64,000 nucleotides of DNA from Streptomyces sannanensis. Lineage in GTDB: Bacteria > Actinomycetota > Actinomycetes > Streptomycetales > Streptomycetaceae. Below the pieces are notes generated by a model. The model was not told the origin of the DNA and ran no database searches. It saw only the letters and a list, made by a program, of their open reading frames with translations. Made by a program: the position numbers and the translations under genes. The stretch spans positions 4,340,001 through 4,404,000 of the forward strand of contig NZ_BAAAYL010000001.1 of the NCBI RefSeq assembly GCF_039536205.1. The letters run 5' to 3'. Shown here piece after piece: positions 47,401 through 55,599 of this stretch (the first letter of the stretch is position 1; the number at the start of each line of letters is the position of its first letter).

Positions 47401-50400
47401 CTTCCGGCGGCGGCCGCCGCGGCCCGGGATCCGCGCGAGGAGATCCTCTGCGGCATCTTCGCCGAGGTCCTGGGGCTGGCCGGAACCGGACCCGACGACA
47501 GCTTCTTCGACCTCGGCGGACACTCGCTGCTGGCCAACAGACTCGTCGCCCGGGTGCGGGCCGTCCTGGGCACGGAGATCCAGGTCCGGGACGTCTTCCA
47601 GCGGCCCACCCCGGCGGCCCTGCTCCGCGGCCTGGGCACGGACGCACCGGCGGGCCCGCCGCTCAAGCCGGGTAAGCGGCCGTCCTTCGTACCGCTCTCG
47701 CACACGCAGCGGCGGCTGTGGCTGCTGAACCGCCTCGACCCCGACGGCACGCAGTACAACCTTCCCTACGCCGTCCGGCTGACGGGTGACCTGGATGTGG
47801 ACGCGCTGCGCGCCGCGCTCGGCGATGTGACGGACCGGCACGAGATCCTGCGTACCGTCTTCCCGGTCCTGGGCCGCGAGACCCATCAGTTCGTCGTCCC
47901 GGCCGTCGACGCCCGGCCCGCGCTCGCGCCCGAACCTGCTCCCGCCGACCTGGACGAGCTGACGGCCGCGCTGACCGCCGAGTCCGACCGCGCCTTCGAC
48001 CTGACCGAGGACCTGCCGTTCCGGGCCCGGCTGTTCGTCGTCGCCCCCGGCGAGCATGTCCTGCTGATGGTGGCCCACCACATCGCCTTCGATGGCTGGT
48101 CGGCGGACTTGCTGGCCCGTGACCTGTCCGCCGCCTACCGGGCCAGGGTCGCGGGCGCCGAACCGGATCTCCCCGGACTTGCGGTCCAGTACGCGGACTT
48201 CGCGGTCCACCAGCAGCACGCCCTGGGCCAGGCGGACGACCCGGACAGTCCCGTCGGCAGACAACTTGCCTACTGGACCGACGCGTTGCGGGGCGCACCG
48301 CAGGAACTGCGGCTGCCCGCCGACCGGCCGCGCCCCGCCATCGCCGGGCGCACCGGCGGCGACGTGCACTTCACCGTGCCCGACCGGACCCGCGACGCCC
48401 TGACGGAACTGGCCCGCGGCGCCGGTGTCACCCCCTTCATGGTGGTGCAGGCCGCGCTGGCCGCCCTGCTGACCCGTCTCGGCGCCGGCACCGACATTCC
48501 GCTCGGTTCCCCGGTGGCGGGCCGGCGCGACGAGGCCCTGCACGACCTGATCGGCTTCTTCGTCAACACGCTGGTCCTGCGCACCGACACCAGCGGCGAC
48601 CCCACGTTCCGGCAACTGCTCGGGCGGGTACGGGAGACGGACCTCGACGCCCACGCCCACCAGGACCTGCCGTACGACACCTTGGTCGACGCCCTCCAGC
48701 CGACGCGGTCGCTGGCGCTTCAGCCGTTCTTCCAGGTGATGCTCGTCTACCAGAACACCGAGCAATGGGAGTTGTCCCTCCCCGGCGTGACGTGCGCCTT
48801 CGTGGAGACCGGCAGCCCGACCGCCATGTTCGACCTCACCTTCGAGTTCTACGACCGGTCCGCCTCGGCGCCGGGCCGGTCCGGCGCACTGTCCGGACGC
48901 CTCGAGTACGCGGCCGACCTGTACGACCGGGAGACGGCCGAGACACTGGTGGCCCGCTTCCTGAGGCTGCTCGCCACCGCCGTGACCGCCCCGGACACCC
49001 CACTGAGCGACCTGGACGTGCTGGCCCCGGACGAACGGGCGGAACTGCTGGAGCGCTTCGGCCACGGCGACCTCGCCCACCCCGAGCCCGCCACCACCCT
49101 GCCCGCCCTGTTCGAGTACTGGGCCGACCGCCGGCCCGACAGCCCGGCCCTGGTCCGGGACGACGGCGAACTCACCTACCGCGAGCTGGACGACCGCGCC
49201 AACCGCCTCGCCCACGAACTCGCCGCCAGGGGCGCGGGCCCGGACTGCACCGTGGCCCTGGTCCTGCCGCGCGGCCCCGAGCTCGTGGTCGCGGTGCTGG
49301 CGGTGCTCAAGACCGGCGCCGCCTACCTGCCCGTCGACCCGGCCTACCCGCCCGAACGTATCGCGTACGTGCTCGGCGACCTGGCCGCCACCCTGCTCGT
49401 CACCTCGCGGCGGGTCCTCGGCTCCGGCGCGCTGACCCGTGCGGGCGTACCGCAGGAGGGGTGCGTCGTCCTGGACGCCCCGGACACCGTCGCGTCCCTG
49501 GCCACCCGGCCGCCGCGGCGGCTCATCGACGCCGACCGCACCCGCCCGCTGACGCCGCTCGATCCCGCCTACGTCATCCACACCTCCGGTTCCACCGGTC
49601 TGCCGAAGGGGGTGGTGGTGTCCCACGGCACCGCGGTCACCCTGGCCGACGACCACCGGCACCGCTTCGGTGCCGGGCAGGGGACCAGGGCGCTGCAGTT
49701 CTCGTCGTTCAGCTTCGACGCGGCGGTGTGGGAGCTCTGTGCCTCGCTGCTGACCGGCGGCGCTCTCGTCCAGGTCGGGGACGACCGGCGGATGGGCGGG
49801 CCGCTCGCCGACTTCATGACGGAGCACCGGGTGAATCTGGCGGTCCTGCCGCCGGTGGTGATCACGGCGTTCCCCGAGGAGTGCCGGCTGCCCGACGACC
49901 TGATCCTCGCGACGGCGGGCTCGGCCTGCCCCGCGGAGCTCGTCGGCCGCTGGGCCCCGCAACTGAGGCTGTTCAACCTCTACGGGCCCACCGAGGCCAC
50001 GGTGTGCGTCACCGCCCAGGAGGTGCCGGCCGCGGCCGGAGGCCGCCCGCCGATCGGCCGGCCCATGGCCAACCACCGTGTGTACGTCTTCGACGAGACG
50101 CTCTCCCTGGTCCCGGCCGGTGTTCCCGGCGAACTGTACGTCGGCGGCGACGGACTGGCCCTCGGATACGCGAACCTGCCGGCGCTCACCGCGAGCCGCT
50201 TCGTCGCGGATCCGTTCGGCCGGCCGGGCAGCCGGATGTACCGCACCGGTGACCTGGTCCGCTGGCTCGCCGACGGCACCCTCGACTACCTCGGCCGGAC
50301 CGACCAGCAGGTGAAGATCCGGGGCTACCGGATCGAACCGGGCGAGATCGAGGGCGTACTGACCGGCCATGAGAACGTGGCCCAGGCCGCGGTGGTGGTG

Positions 50401-51690
50401 CGCACCGAGCCGTCGGGCGGCGAGTCGCTGGCCGGCTACCTGGTGGCCGCCGAGGGCCGGCGCATCGACACCGCCCGGCTCCGGACCTTGCTGACCGGCC
50501 GGCTGCCCGACTACATGGTGCCCTCGGACCTCGTCGTCCTGGACTCCCTCCCGCTCACGGTGAACGGCAAGCTCGACACCGCGGCGCTGCCCGCCCCGCG
50601 GCGGGCCGGCGGGCGGGGACGCCGCCCCGTCACCGCCACGGAGCGGGCCGTGGCGAGGGCGTTCGGTGACGTCCTCGGCGTCCAGGACATCGGCGCCGAC
50701 GACGACTTTTTCGACCTCGGAGGCAACAGCATCGGCACCGTCCAGTTCGCCGCCCGGGTCGCCAAGGAAGGGATCGCGCTGACCGCGGCCGAGGTCTTCA
50801 CCCGCCGGACCGTCGCCGCCCTGAGCGCCCTGGCCGACGGCCGGGGCACCGCCCGTCACCTCACCGACCAGGTCCGCGGCGCAGGGCAGGCACTGGAGGA
50901 GGACGTCTTCGCCCCGGTGCTTCCGATCCGGGCCACGGGCGTCCGGGCCCCGCTCTTCTGCCTGCACGGTGGCCTCGGTCTGAGCCTGCCCTATCTGGGC
51001 CTCGCCGCGCACATCGACGAGGAACGGCCGATCCACGGCCTCCAGGCACCCCAGGTGGCCGGTGGTTCCCCGGCGAAAACTCTCGAAGCCCAGGCGGAGG
51101 GTTACCTGGAGCGGATCCGCGCGATCCAGCCGGCCGGCCCCTACCACCTGATGGGCTGGTCCTACGGCGGCCTCCTCGCCCACCGGATCGCGCTGCGCCT
51201 TCAGGAGGAGGGCGAGCGGGTGGCCTACGTGGCCAACCTCGACGCCTTCCCGTACGACGCCGACGCCGACGGCTCCCCGGCCGGCCGGGAAGAACTCCTG
51301 TCGCGTTTCCTCGAATACGTCGGCCACGACCGAGCCCAAGGCGCCCCGGCCGGCACCGACGAGGTGGTGGCCGTACTGCGCCGGCAGGGCGGCGTCTTCG
51401 CCCGGCTCACCGAGGCCGACGTGGAGAGGCTGATCGGCGTGATGGCCCACCACGCCGATCTGGCCACCCGGTTCACTCCCGGCCGGCTGGACGGCGACAT
51501 GACCTTGTTCGTCGCCACGGCCGGGCGCGACGGGCGAACCGCCGCCGCGGCCCGCCGCTGGGCCCCCCATGTGACCGGCCGGATCACGGTGCACGAGACG
51601 CCGTACGTCCACGAGTACCTGATGAACCCCGAACCCCAGGCCGCGATCGGCCGTGTCATCGACACCGAACTGCGCAGGAGCTCGAGTTGA
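44488..51690 (+). CDS. NRPS 2: C-A-T-C-A-T-TE
   Basis: 2400 residues. C3 (HHILVDGWS, about 147), A2 (FTSGSTGRPKG, about 613), T3 (LGGHSL, about 1009), C4 (HHIAFDGWS, about 1197), A3 (HTSGSTGLPKG, about 1696), T4 (LGGNSI, about 2077), TE with GWSYGG nucleophile at about 2223 and a late His in YVHEYLMNP. Pocket residues read by eye: A2 D-I-V-S-L-G-L-I-W-K, close to glycine codes; A3 D-A-W-V-A-A-L-V-C-K, hydrophobic or aromatic-like and unassigned. No E, MT or Cy domain. The TE releases the peptide, by hydrolysis or cyclisation. Starts in the stop of NRPS 1; the permease start overlaps its stop. Confidence 0.94.
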   Translation: MTPAPRKRSTSEFLPLTPLQHGFLVHAEAVPDVDVHVLQLVADLAGPLDPGALRDAAAGLTARHPNLRACFRIRRSGEPVQVLPAAVAVPWEEIDLTGKPAAERFRLLDRLTEEDRVRPFDLARPPLLRCTLVRLPDSRFRFLFTVHHILVDGWSMPILLDELFALYATGEAPRRTPPRFEEHLAWLARQDQSAACDAWSTALAGIAEPTEVVKLAGSRPGRLPDKAVAVLPGAAAGRLAAWARKHRLTSATVVQGCWGLLIGQLTGRTDVVFGLVDSVRGSGVPGAESMVGMLANTVPARLRLDPGRALFAVLEAFQQEQAALLPHRHLGLADIQRELGIGHLFDTAVMFQNFPVSDPGALAEATGVDLLGAEIRNATEFPLSLVAVPGPDQLELTLQYRPDLVRPERVRALLARLVRLLERIEEYADVPLAGLDLLSAEERDQVLVAPNRTEREVPDGLLPQWLAERAAADPDRPAVEHGSTVLTAGEVEARANRLARLLLARGVRRGDLVALLLERSADLVVAALAVLRTGAAYVPLDPDHPAERTGRVLEDAAPALLVGTEATVATLTGAANVLVLDHPDTEATLRGTSAAAVGDAERGSPLDADLPAYTIFTSGSTGRPKGVVVSHGGLANLLSDMEQRLSLGPEDRFLAVTTFGFDIAMVELFVPLLAGAVLVIADRTTVRDARALALLVTDSGATMMQATPSHWQALLEADPEALAGLRVLTGGEALPEPLAGDLLRTVRSVLNLYGPTETTIWSTAAPVTVATAGAPPIGRPLANTRAYVLDAMLRPLPVGVTGELYLAGDGLAHGYLNRPGLTAERFVADLFGPPGTRMYRTGDLAHWDEHGRLHCLGRVDHQVKIRGHRIELGEIEAALGEQPEIARATVVARDLGAGPDGAGSGRPTDLRLVAYLVLRDEPVDDTVLRERLGRVLAPYMIPSLFVRLDALPLNPSGKVDRGRLPAPGPDTLPAAAAAARDPREEILCGIFAEVLGLAGTGPDDSFFDLGGHSLLANRLVARVRAVLGTEIQVRDVFQRPTPAALLRGLGTDAPAGPPLKPGKRPSFVPLSHTQRRLWLLNRLDPDGTQYNLPYAVRLTGDLDVDALRAALGDVTDRHEILRTVFPVLGRETHQFVVPAVDARPALAPEPAPADLDELTAALTAESDRAFDLTEDLPFRARLFVVAPGEHVLLMVAHHIAFDGWSADLLARDLSAAYRARVAGAEPDLPGLAVQYADFAVHQQHALGQADDPDSPVGRQLAYWTDALRGAPQELRLPADRPRPAIAGRTGGDVHFTVPDRTRDALTELARGAGVTPFMVVQAALAALLTRLGAGTDIPLGSPVAGRRDEALHDLIGFFVNTLVLRTDTSGDPTFRQLLGRVRETDLDAHAHQDLPYDTLVDALQPTRSLALQPFFQVMLVYQNTEQWELSLPGVTCAFVETGSPTAMFDLTFEFYDRSASAPGRSGALSGRLEYAADLYDRETAETLVARFLRLLATAVTAPDTPLSDLDVLAPDERAELLERFGHGDLAHPEPATTLPALFEYWADRRPDSPALVRDDGELTYRELDDRANRLAHELAARGAGPDCTVALVLPRGPELVVAVLAVLKTGAAYLPVDPAYPPERIAYVLGDLAATLLVTSRRVLGSGALTRAGVPQEGCVVLDAPDTVASLATRPPRRLIDADRTRPLTPLDPAYVIHTSGSTGLPKGVVVSHGTAVTLADDHRHRFGAGQGTRALQFSSFSFDAAVWELCASLLTGGALVQVGDDRRMGGPLADFMTEHRVNLAVLPPVVITAFPEECRLPDDLILATAGSACPAELVGRWAPQLRLFNLYGPTEATVCVTAQEVPAAAGGRPPIGRPMANHRVYVFDETLSLVPAGVPGELYVGGDGLALGYANLPALTASRFVADPFGRPGSRMYRTGDLVRWLADGTLDYLGRTDQQVKIRGYRIEPGEIEGVLTGHENVAQAAVVVRTEPSGGESLAGYLVAAEGRRIDTARLRTLLTGRLPDYMVPSDLVVLDSLPLTVNGKLDTAALPAPRRAGGRGRRPVTATERAVARAFGDVLGVQDIGADDDFFDLGGNSIGTVQFAARVAKEGIALTAAEVFTRRTVAALSALADGRGTARHLTDQVRGAGQALEEDVFAPVLPIRATGVRAPLFCLHGGLGLSLPYLGLAAHIDEERPIHGLQAPQVAGGSPAKTLEAQAEGYLERIRAIQPAGPYHLMGWSYGGLLAHRIALRLQEEGERVAYVANLDAFPYDADADGSPAGREELLSRFLEYVGHDRAQGAPAGTDEVVAVLRRQGGVFARLTEADVERLIGVMAHHADLATRFTPGRLDGDMTLFVATAGRDGRTAAAARRWAPHVTGRITVHETPYVHEYLMNPEPQAAIGRVIDTELRRSSS

Positions 51691-52508
51691 GTACAACCGT
51701 CGCGGGCCGTGCCCCCGTGTCCGCCGTACTGCCCGTCACGGAGATCGTCGTCCTGGCCGGACGCCGGCTGCGCCACCTGGGCCGCGCCCCCGGCCGTCTG
51801 GTGGGCGTGGCGCTCAACCCCCTGGTGATGCTGCTCGCCGTCGGCTACCTGTTCAAGAACGCGATCGACGTGCCCCAGGGCGAGCGTTACCAGGACTATC
51901 TGATGGCCGGCATCGCGATGCAGGTCGGCCTCGCCTGCATCGGGCCCACCGCGATCAGCGTCGCCCTCGACCTGCGCACCGGGCTGATGGACCGCTTCCG
52001 TTCCCTGCCGGTCTCCCGGCCCGCCGTCCTGGTGGCCCACGCCCTCGGCGACTGGCTCATCGGACTCGCAGTGCTCGCCCTGATCGCGCTGGCCGGACTG
52101 GGCATCGGCTGGCGCCCGCAGGGCGGCCCGGCCTCCATCGCCGCCGGATTCGCGGTGGCCGCGGGATTCGTCTTTGTCGCGGTCTGGGCCGGCGTCGTGC
52201 TGGGAGTCCTGGTGCGCAACGCCGAGTCCATCGACTCGGTCGGTGCCCTGGTCCTGGTGCTGTGCACCTTCCTGTCGAACGCCGTCTTCCCGGCCCGGAG
52301 CATGCCCGGCTGGCTCCGGCCCGTCGTCGAGTGGAACCCGGTGAGCTCGTTCGCCGACAGTTGCCGCCGCCTGTGGGGCACCCCGGCGCGGCCGGGGACC
52401 GGCCTCCCCGCCGAACACCCGTACCTGTTCGCGACGGCGTGGGGCGCGGTGCTGCTGGCCGGCGCGCTGTGGATCGGGCTCCGGCGCTTCCGGGCCTCCG
52501 CGGAGTAG
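51687..52508 (+). CDS. DrrB-type ABC-2 transporter permease
   Basis: 273 residues with TTG start overlapping the NRPS 2 stop (TTGA). Six predicted membrane helices, including LVGVALNPLVMLLAVGYLF, VLALIALAGLGIGW, FVFVAVWAGVVLGVLV and ALVLVLCTFLSNAVF. The ABC-2 motif NAVFPARSMPGWLRPVVEWN followed by NPVSSFADSCRRLW is characteristic. Partner of the DrrA-type ATPase at 24244, 26 kb away. Together they should export the product. Last gene of the NRPS operon. Confidence 0.94.
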   Translation: MSTTVAGRAPVSAVLPVTEIVVLAGRRLRHLGRAPGRLVGVALNPLVMLLAVGYLFKNAIDVPQGERYQDYLMAGIAMQVGLACIGPTAISVALDLRTGLMDRFRSLPVSRPAVLVAHALGDWLIGLAVLALIALAGLGIGWRPQGGPASIAAGFAVAAGFVFVAVWAGVVLGVLVRNAESIDSVGALVLVLCTFLSNAVFPARSMPGWLRPVVEWNPVSSFADSCRRLWGTPARPGTGLPAEHPYLFATAWGAVLLAGALWIGLRRFRASAE

Positions 52509-52530
52509 GGCCCGGCCGTCCGGCCGGGCC
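52509..52530 (+). terminator. Putative terminator ending the NRPS operon
   Basis: 10-bp GC stem (52509-52518 with 52521-52530) right after the permease stop codon. Very tight loop of 2 nt, so a slightly shorter stem with a larger loop is likely in practice. Confidence 0.55.
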
Positions 52531-52665
52531 GTTGCGCCTTCGTCGCTCCGACGACGGACAGGATCCGGGACCCGGCGGCCACCATCGGGAGCAGAACGGC
52601 CGGCGGGACGACGGCGCTGCGGGCCATCGCGGCCGTACCTGCCGCGAACAGGCACATCAACGTTG

Positions 52666-52860
52666 TACGGGGCTGGGAGCAGCGCCATTTGGGGGCCGGA
52701 CGGCCGGATCGTCGTCGAGGCCGGGCCCGACAAGGCGCAACTGGTGGCCGCCGATCTGGACCCGGAACGGCTGCGTGCCGTGCGTGTGCAGGAGCCGATG
52801 CTCCGCGATCTGCGGGACACCGGCTCCGCGCCCCGCGCGGTGCACCGGCTGACCCGCTAG
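52666..52860 (+). pseudogene. C-terminal remnant of a carbon-nitrogen hydrolase (nitrilase superfamily)
   Basis: About 64 codons: GAGSSAIWGPDGRIVVEAGP, then KAQLVAADLDPERLRAVRVQ and a normal-looking end at RLTR. The SAIWGPDG motif and following strand are the C-terminal part of C-N hydrolases. Upstream of 52660 there is no hydrolase sequence, so the first about 200 residues are missing. Its TAG stop shares the CTAG at 52857-52860 with the stop of the opposite-strand remnant. Confidence 0.65.
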
Positions 52861-53030
52861 GCCGGCCCGGTCTTCGCGCCCGCCCCGCACAGCGGGACCA
52901 CCGCGTCGCGGCCGCCCAGCACGTCCGGTGAGGCGTTCATCGCTGCCCAGCAGGCGACCCCCGTGGACTCCACGAAGAGCCCGCGGCGGGCCAGGTCCAG
53001 TTGGGCGGCACTGATCTGATCCTGGCGGTC
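52857..53030 (-). pseudogene. C-terminal remnant of a threonine-synthase-like PLP enzyme
   Basis: The minus-strand frame ending at 52857 encodes AQLDLARRGLFVESTGVACW, then a divergent stretch and GRDAVVPLCGAGAKTG. The LARRGLFVE(P)T and VVPLCGAGxKTG motifs are the end of threonine synthase/threonine-ammonia-lyase-like enzymes. Beyond about 53030 the similarity stops; the frame runs into the promoter of the next gene. Only about 55 codons remain. Confidence 0.6.
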
Positions 53031-53104
53031 GCTCGGCGGCCGCCGCTTTCGCGCCGTAGCATGCGCGGCAATTCGTAGGACCTTGATCAGGAGCACCGTA
53101 CCCC

Positions 53105-54274
53105 GTGGACATACCTCCGCCGCCGCCCGCGCCCGGGCACGTTCCTCAGCCGCCGCAGCAGTGGTCCCCGTACCGGACCCCGTACGGAAACCCCTGCGCA
53201 CCGCCCGAGCCGCCGAAGACCAACGGTCTCGCCATCGGGTCGATGGTTGCCGGGATCGTGTGCTGTCTGCCCCCGCTGGGCCTGATCCTGGGGGTCGTCG
53301 CCCTTGTGCAGATCAAGAAGACGGGGCACCGCGGCAAGGGCATGGCCGTCGCCGGCGTCGTGCTCTCCTCGATCAGCACCTTGCTGGTGCTCACCGCGAT
53401 CGTCACCGGAGGAGCGGCCGACTTCTGGCGCGGTTTCAGGGACGCGGCGGGCGAGGCGGCCCGTACGAAGAGCATCGACCGGCTGCACAGGGGCGACTGC
53501 TTCGATGCGCCGGGCGGCGACGGGCTGGAAGGCTATGTGACGGACGTGCGGGTGGTGCCGTGCTCGGGCTCGCACGAGGGCGAGGTGACCGGGACGTTCG
53601 AGCTGGAGATTCCGGGGCCCTGGCCGGGCGAGGGCGAGATTTCCGCGATCGCGGCGGAGCGGTGCTGGAATATCGCCGGGACGTACGCGATGGACACCTG
53701 GGCCGTGCCGGAGAGCGTCGTGACGTACTACTTCGCGCCCGACAAGCGTGGATGGCGGCTCGGCGACCGCTCCGTCACCTGTTCCCTCAGTGACGACGGC
53801 GACGGAACCCTCGACGGGCCCCTGCTCAATGACGCCTCCATGCTCGACCCGCACCAGGCGGCGTATCTGGGGACGGCCAATGCCGTCGACGGTCTTCTCT
53901 ACGGCGGGCCCGAGGCGGACGAGGTCGAGGACGATCCGGAGGGCTTCAGGACCTGGGCGATCGAGGTCGCGGCCGCGCTGGAGAAGGGCGCGGAGCAACT
54001 GCGCTCCCGCACCTGGCCCTCGGTGGCGGACAAGGCGGTCGCCGACCGTGTTGCGGAGTTCGAGGCGGCCCGCAAGGAGTGGGTGACGGCGTCGGAAGTG
54101 ACTGACGACGAAGACCTGTTCTGGACGCACCATGACGCGGCGCATGCGGCGCTGAAGACCAGCACCGAGATCTCGATCCGCGAGGCGCTCGTGCTCGAGA
54201 CGACTCCGCCCAAGGACTACGAGGACGACACCGCGAGTGAGGAAGGGGCAGCCGGGGACGGGACCGACGCCTGA
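53105..54274 (+). CDS. DUF4190 / septum-formation-like membrane protein
   Basis: 389 residues, GTG start. Pro-rich cytoplasmic N terminus (PPPPPAPGHVPQPPQQW), two membrane helices that form a DUF4190 hairpin (LAIGSMVAGIVCCLPPLGLI, then MAVAGVVLSSISTLLVLTAI), then an extracytoplasmic domain with paired Cys (RGDCFDAP, RVVPCSGSHEGEVTGTFEL, AERCWNI) like the septum-formation domain of actinobacterial lipoproteins and kinases. The last 130 residues are helical and acidic. Function unknown; envelope-associated. Confidence 0.75.
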   Translation: MDIPPPPPAPGHVPQPPQQWSPYRTPYGNPCAPPEPPKTNGLAIGSMVAGIVCCLPPLGLILGVVALVQIKKTGHRGKGMAVAGVVLSSISTLLVLTAIVTGGAADFWRGFRDAAGEAARTKSIDRLHRGDCFDAPGGDGLEGYVTDVRVVPCSGSHEGEVTGTFELEIPGPWPGEGEISAIAAERCWNIAGTYAMDTWAVPESVVTYYFAPDKRGWRLGDRSVTCSLSDDGDGTLDGPLLNDASMLDPHQAAYLGTANAVDGLLYGGPEADEVEDDPEGFRTWAIEVAAALEKGAEQLRSRTWPSVADKAVADRVAEFEAARKEWVTASEVTDDEDLFWTHHDAAHAALKTSTEISIREALVLETTPPKDYEDDTASEEGAAGDGTDA

Positions 54275-54410
54275 ATACCGGTTAGTCATACCCGCGGTAA
54301 GCGCTGGACAAAGACAAGTCATCACATCGGGTGAAACTTTGGCCCTCACTTGCGGGCAACATTCCGTGGTTGTCAGGCTGTTGCTGTCTGTCAACAGATC
54401 GGAGTGGCCA

Positions 54411-55163
54411 GTGACTTTCGGTGACCAGCCGGCCTATCTGCGCGTTGCGGGTGATCTCCGGCGGAAGATCGTCAGCGGTTCGCTGCCGCCGCACGCCCGG
54501 CTTCCCTCGCAGGCCCGGATCCGCGAGGAGTACGGAGTCTCCGACACCGTCGCGCTGGAGGCCCGCAAGGTGCTGATGGCCGAGGGGCTGGTCGAGGGCC
54601 GCTCCGGGTCGGGTACGTATGTACGGGAGCGCCGCGTTCCGCGCCGCGTCGCCCGCTCCGGGTACCGCCCGGCCTCGGGCGCGAGCCCGTTCCGGCAGGA
54701 GCAGGCCGAGGAGGGGGCGCGCGGCACCTGGGAGTCGGGCAGCGAGCAGGAGGACGCCTCGGCCGGAGTCGCCGCGCGGCTCGGACTCCAGCCGGGGGAC
54801 CGGGTGATGCGTACCCGCTATCTCTTCCGGGACGCGGGCGAGCCGATGATGCTCTCCACTTCCTGGGAGCCGATCGCCCTGACGGGGCGTACGCCCGTGA
54901 TGCTGCCCGAGGAAGGGCCGCTGGGCGGCTGCGGGGTCGTCGAGCGCATGGCGGCGATCGACGTCGTCGTGGACAACGTCGTCGAGGAGGTCGGCGCGCG
55001 GCCGGGGCTCGCGGAGGAGCTGATGGCCCTCAGCGGTGTCCCCGGCCATGTGGTGCTGGTCGTCTCGCGCACCTTCTATGCCTCCGGGCGTGCCGTGGAG
55101 ACCGCGGACGTCGTGATTCCGGCGGACCGTTACCGGGTCGCTTATCACCTGCCGGTGAGGTGA
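54411..55163 (+). CDS. GntR/HutC-family transcriptional regulator
   Basis: 250 residues from GTG 54411, preceded by GGAG. N-terminal winged HTH (AYLRVAGDLRRKIVSGSLPP, LPSQARIREEYGVSDTVALE, GLVEGRSGSGTYVRE) and a C-terminal UTRA ligand domain (GDRVMRTRYLFRDAGEPMML, GHVVLVVSRTFYASGRAVET, VVIPADRYRVAYHLPV). Such regulators respond to small metabolites. An upstream open frame is not preferred because it runs into the previous gene. Confidence 0.92.
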   Translation: MTFGDQPAYLRVAGDLRRKIVSGSLPPHARLPSQARIREEYGVSDTVALEARKVLMAEGLVEGRSGSGTYVRERRVPRRVARSGYRPASGASPFRQEQAEEGARGTWESGSEQEDASAGVAARLGLQPGDRVMRTRYLFRDAGEPMMLSTSWEPIALTGRTPVMLPEEGPLGGCGVVERMAAIDVVVDNVVEEVGARPGLAEELMALSGVPGHVVLVVSRTFYASGRAVETADVVIPADRYRVAYHLPVR

Positions 55164-55331
55164 CCGGGGCCGCGTGCGGCACGGTCGTGCCCCGCGCATT
55201 GGCCGGAAGCGTATCTCTTTGTGAAAACATGCATCCGCTGAGTGAAGGTCAGGCGTAAGCTCGGGCATATGCGGATCGGGGCTTCCCCGGGATCCTCGAA
55301 GGGCTCGTACGCCGGCGGACGGAGGGGCGCG

Positions 55332-55547
55332 ATGACGGACGGCGGCACTGTGCTCCCCTGGCAGGTCATACGCCAGGACGACAACGGCAACCGCTACCGC
55401 GTCGGCCGGTACGCGACGCAGGACGAGGCGCAGCAGATTGCCGACAGCCTCGACGGCCGGGGCCACAAGCAGCTCTACTGGGTCGAGCGCATCGGCCAGA
55501 GCGCACACGGTGACCGGAACGCCCCGTCGGAGAGGCGCTCCCGCTGA
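55332..55547 (+). CDS. Small SPOR-like protein
   Basis: 71 residues with a GGAGG ribosome-binding site in front of the ATG at 55332. Sequence VIRQDDNGNRYRVGRYATQD followed by EAQQIADSLDGRG resembles the compact fold of SPOR or similar small actinobacterial proteins. No membrane segment. Frequently located near GntR and NUDIX genes in Streptomyces (memory). Function unknown. Confidence 0.75.
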   Translation: MTDGGTVLPWQVIRQDDNGNRYRVGRYATQDEAQQIADSLDGRGHKQLYWVERIGQSAHGDRNAPSERRSR

Positions 55548-55599
55548 TCGCCCGGGCCCTGCCCGGCGTGATCGGCCGGAGAGGGCCTAGGCTCCGGGC

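Noticed and set aside
43915..51696. Very long open frame (over 2500 codons) antisense to NRPS 2, and a similar one antisense to NRPS 1
   Set aside because: Caused by high GC codon bias on the coding strand. The translations are rich in Gly, Arg, Val and His, have no domain pattern, and the plus strand carries clear NRPS domains.
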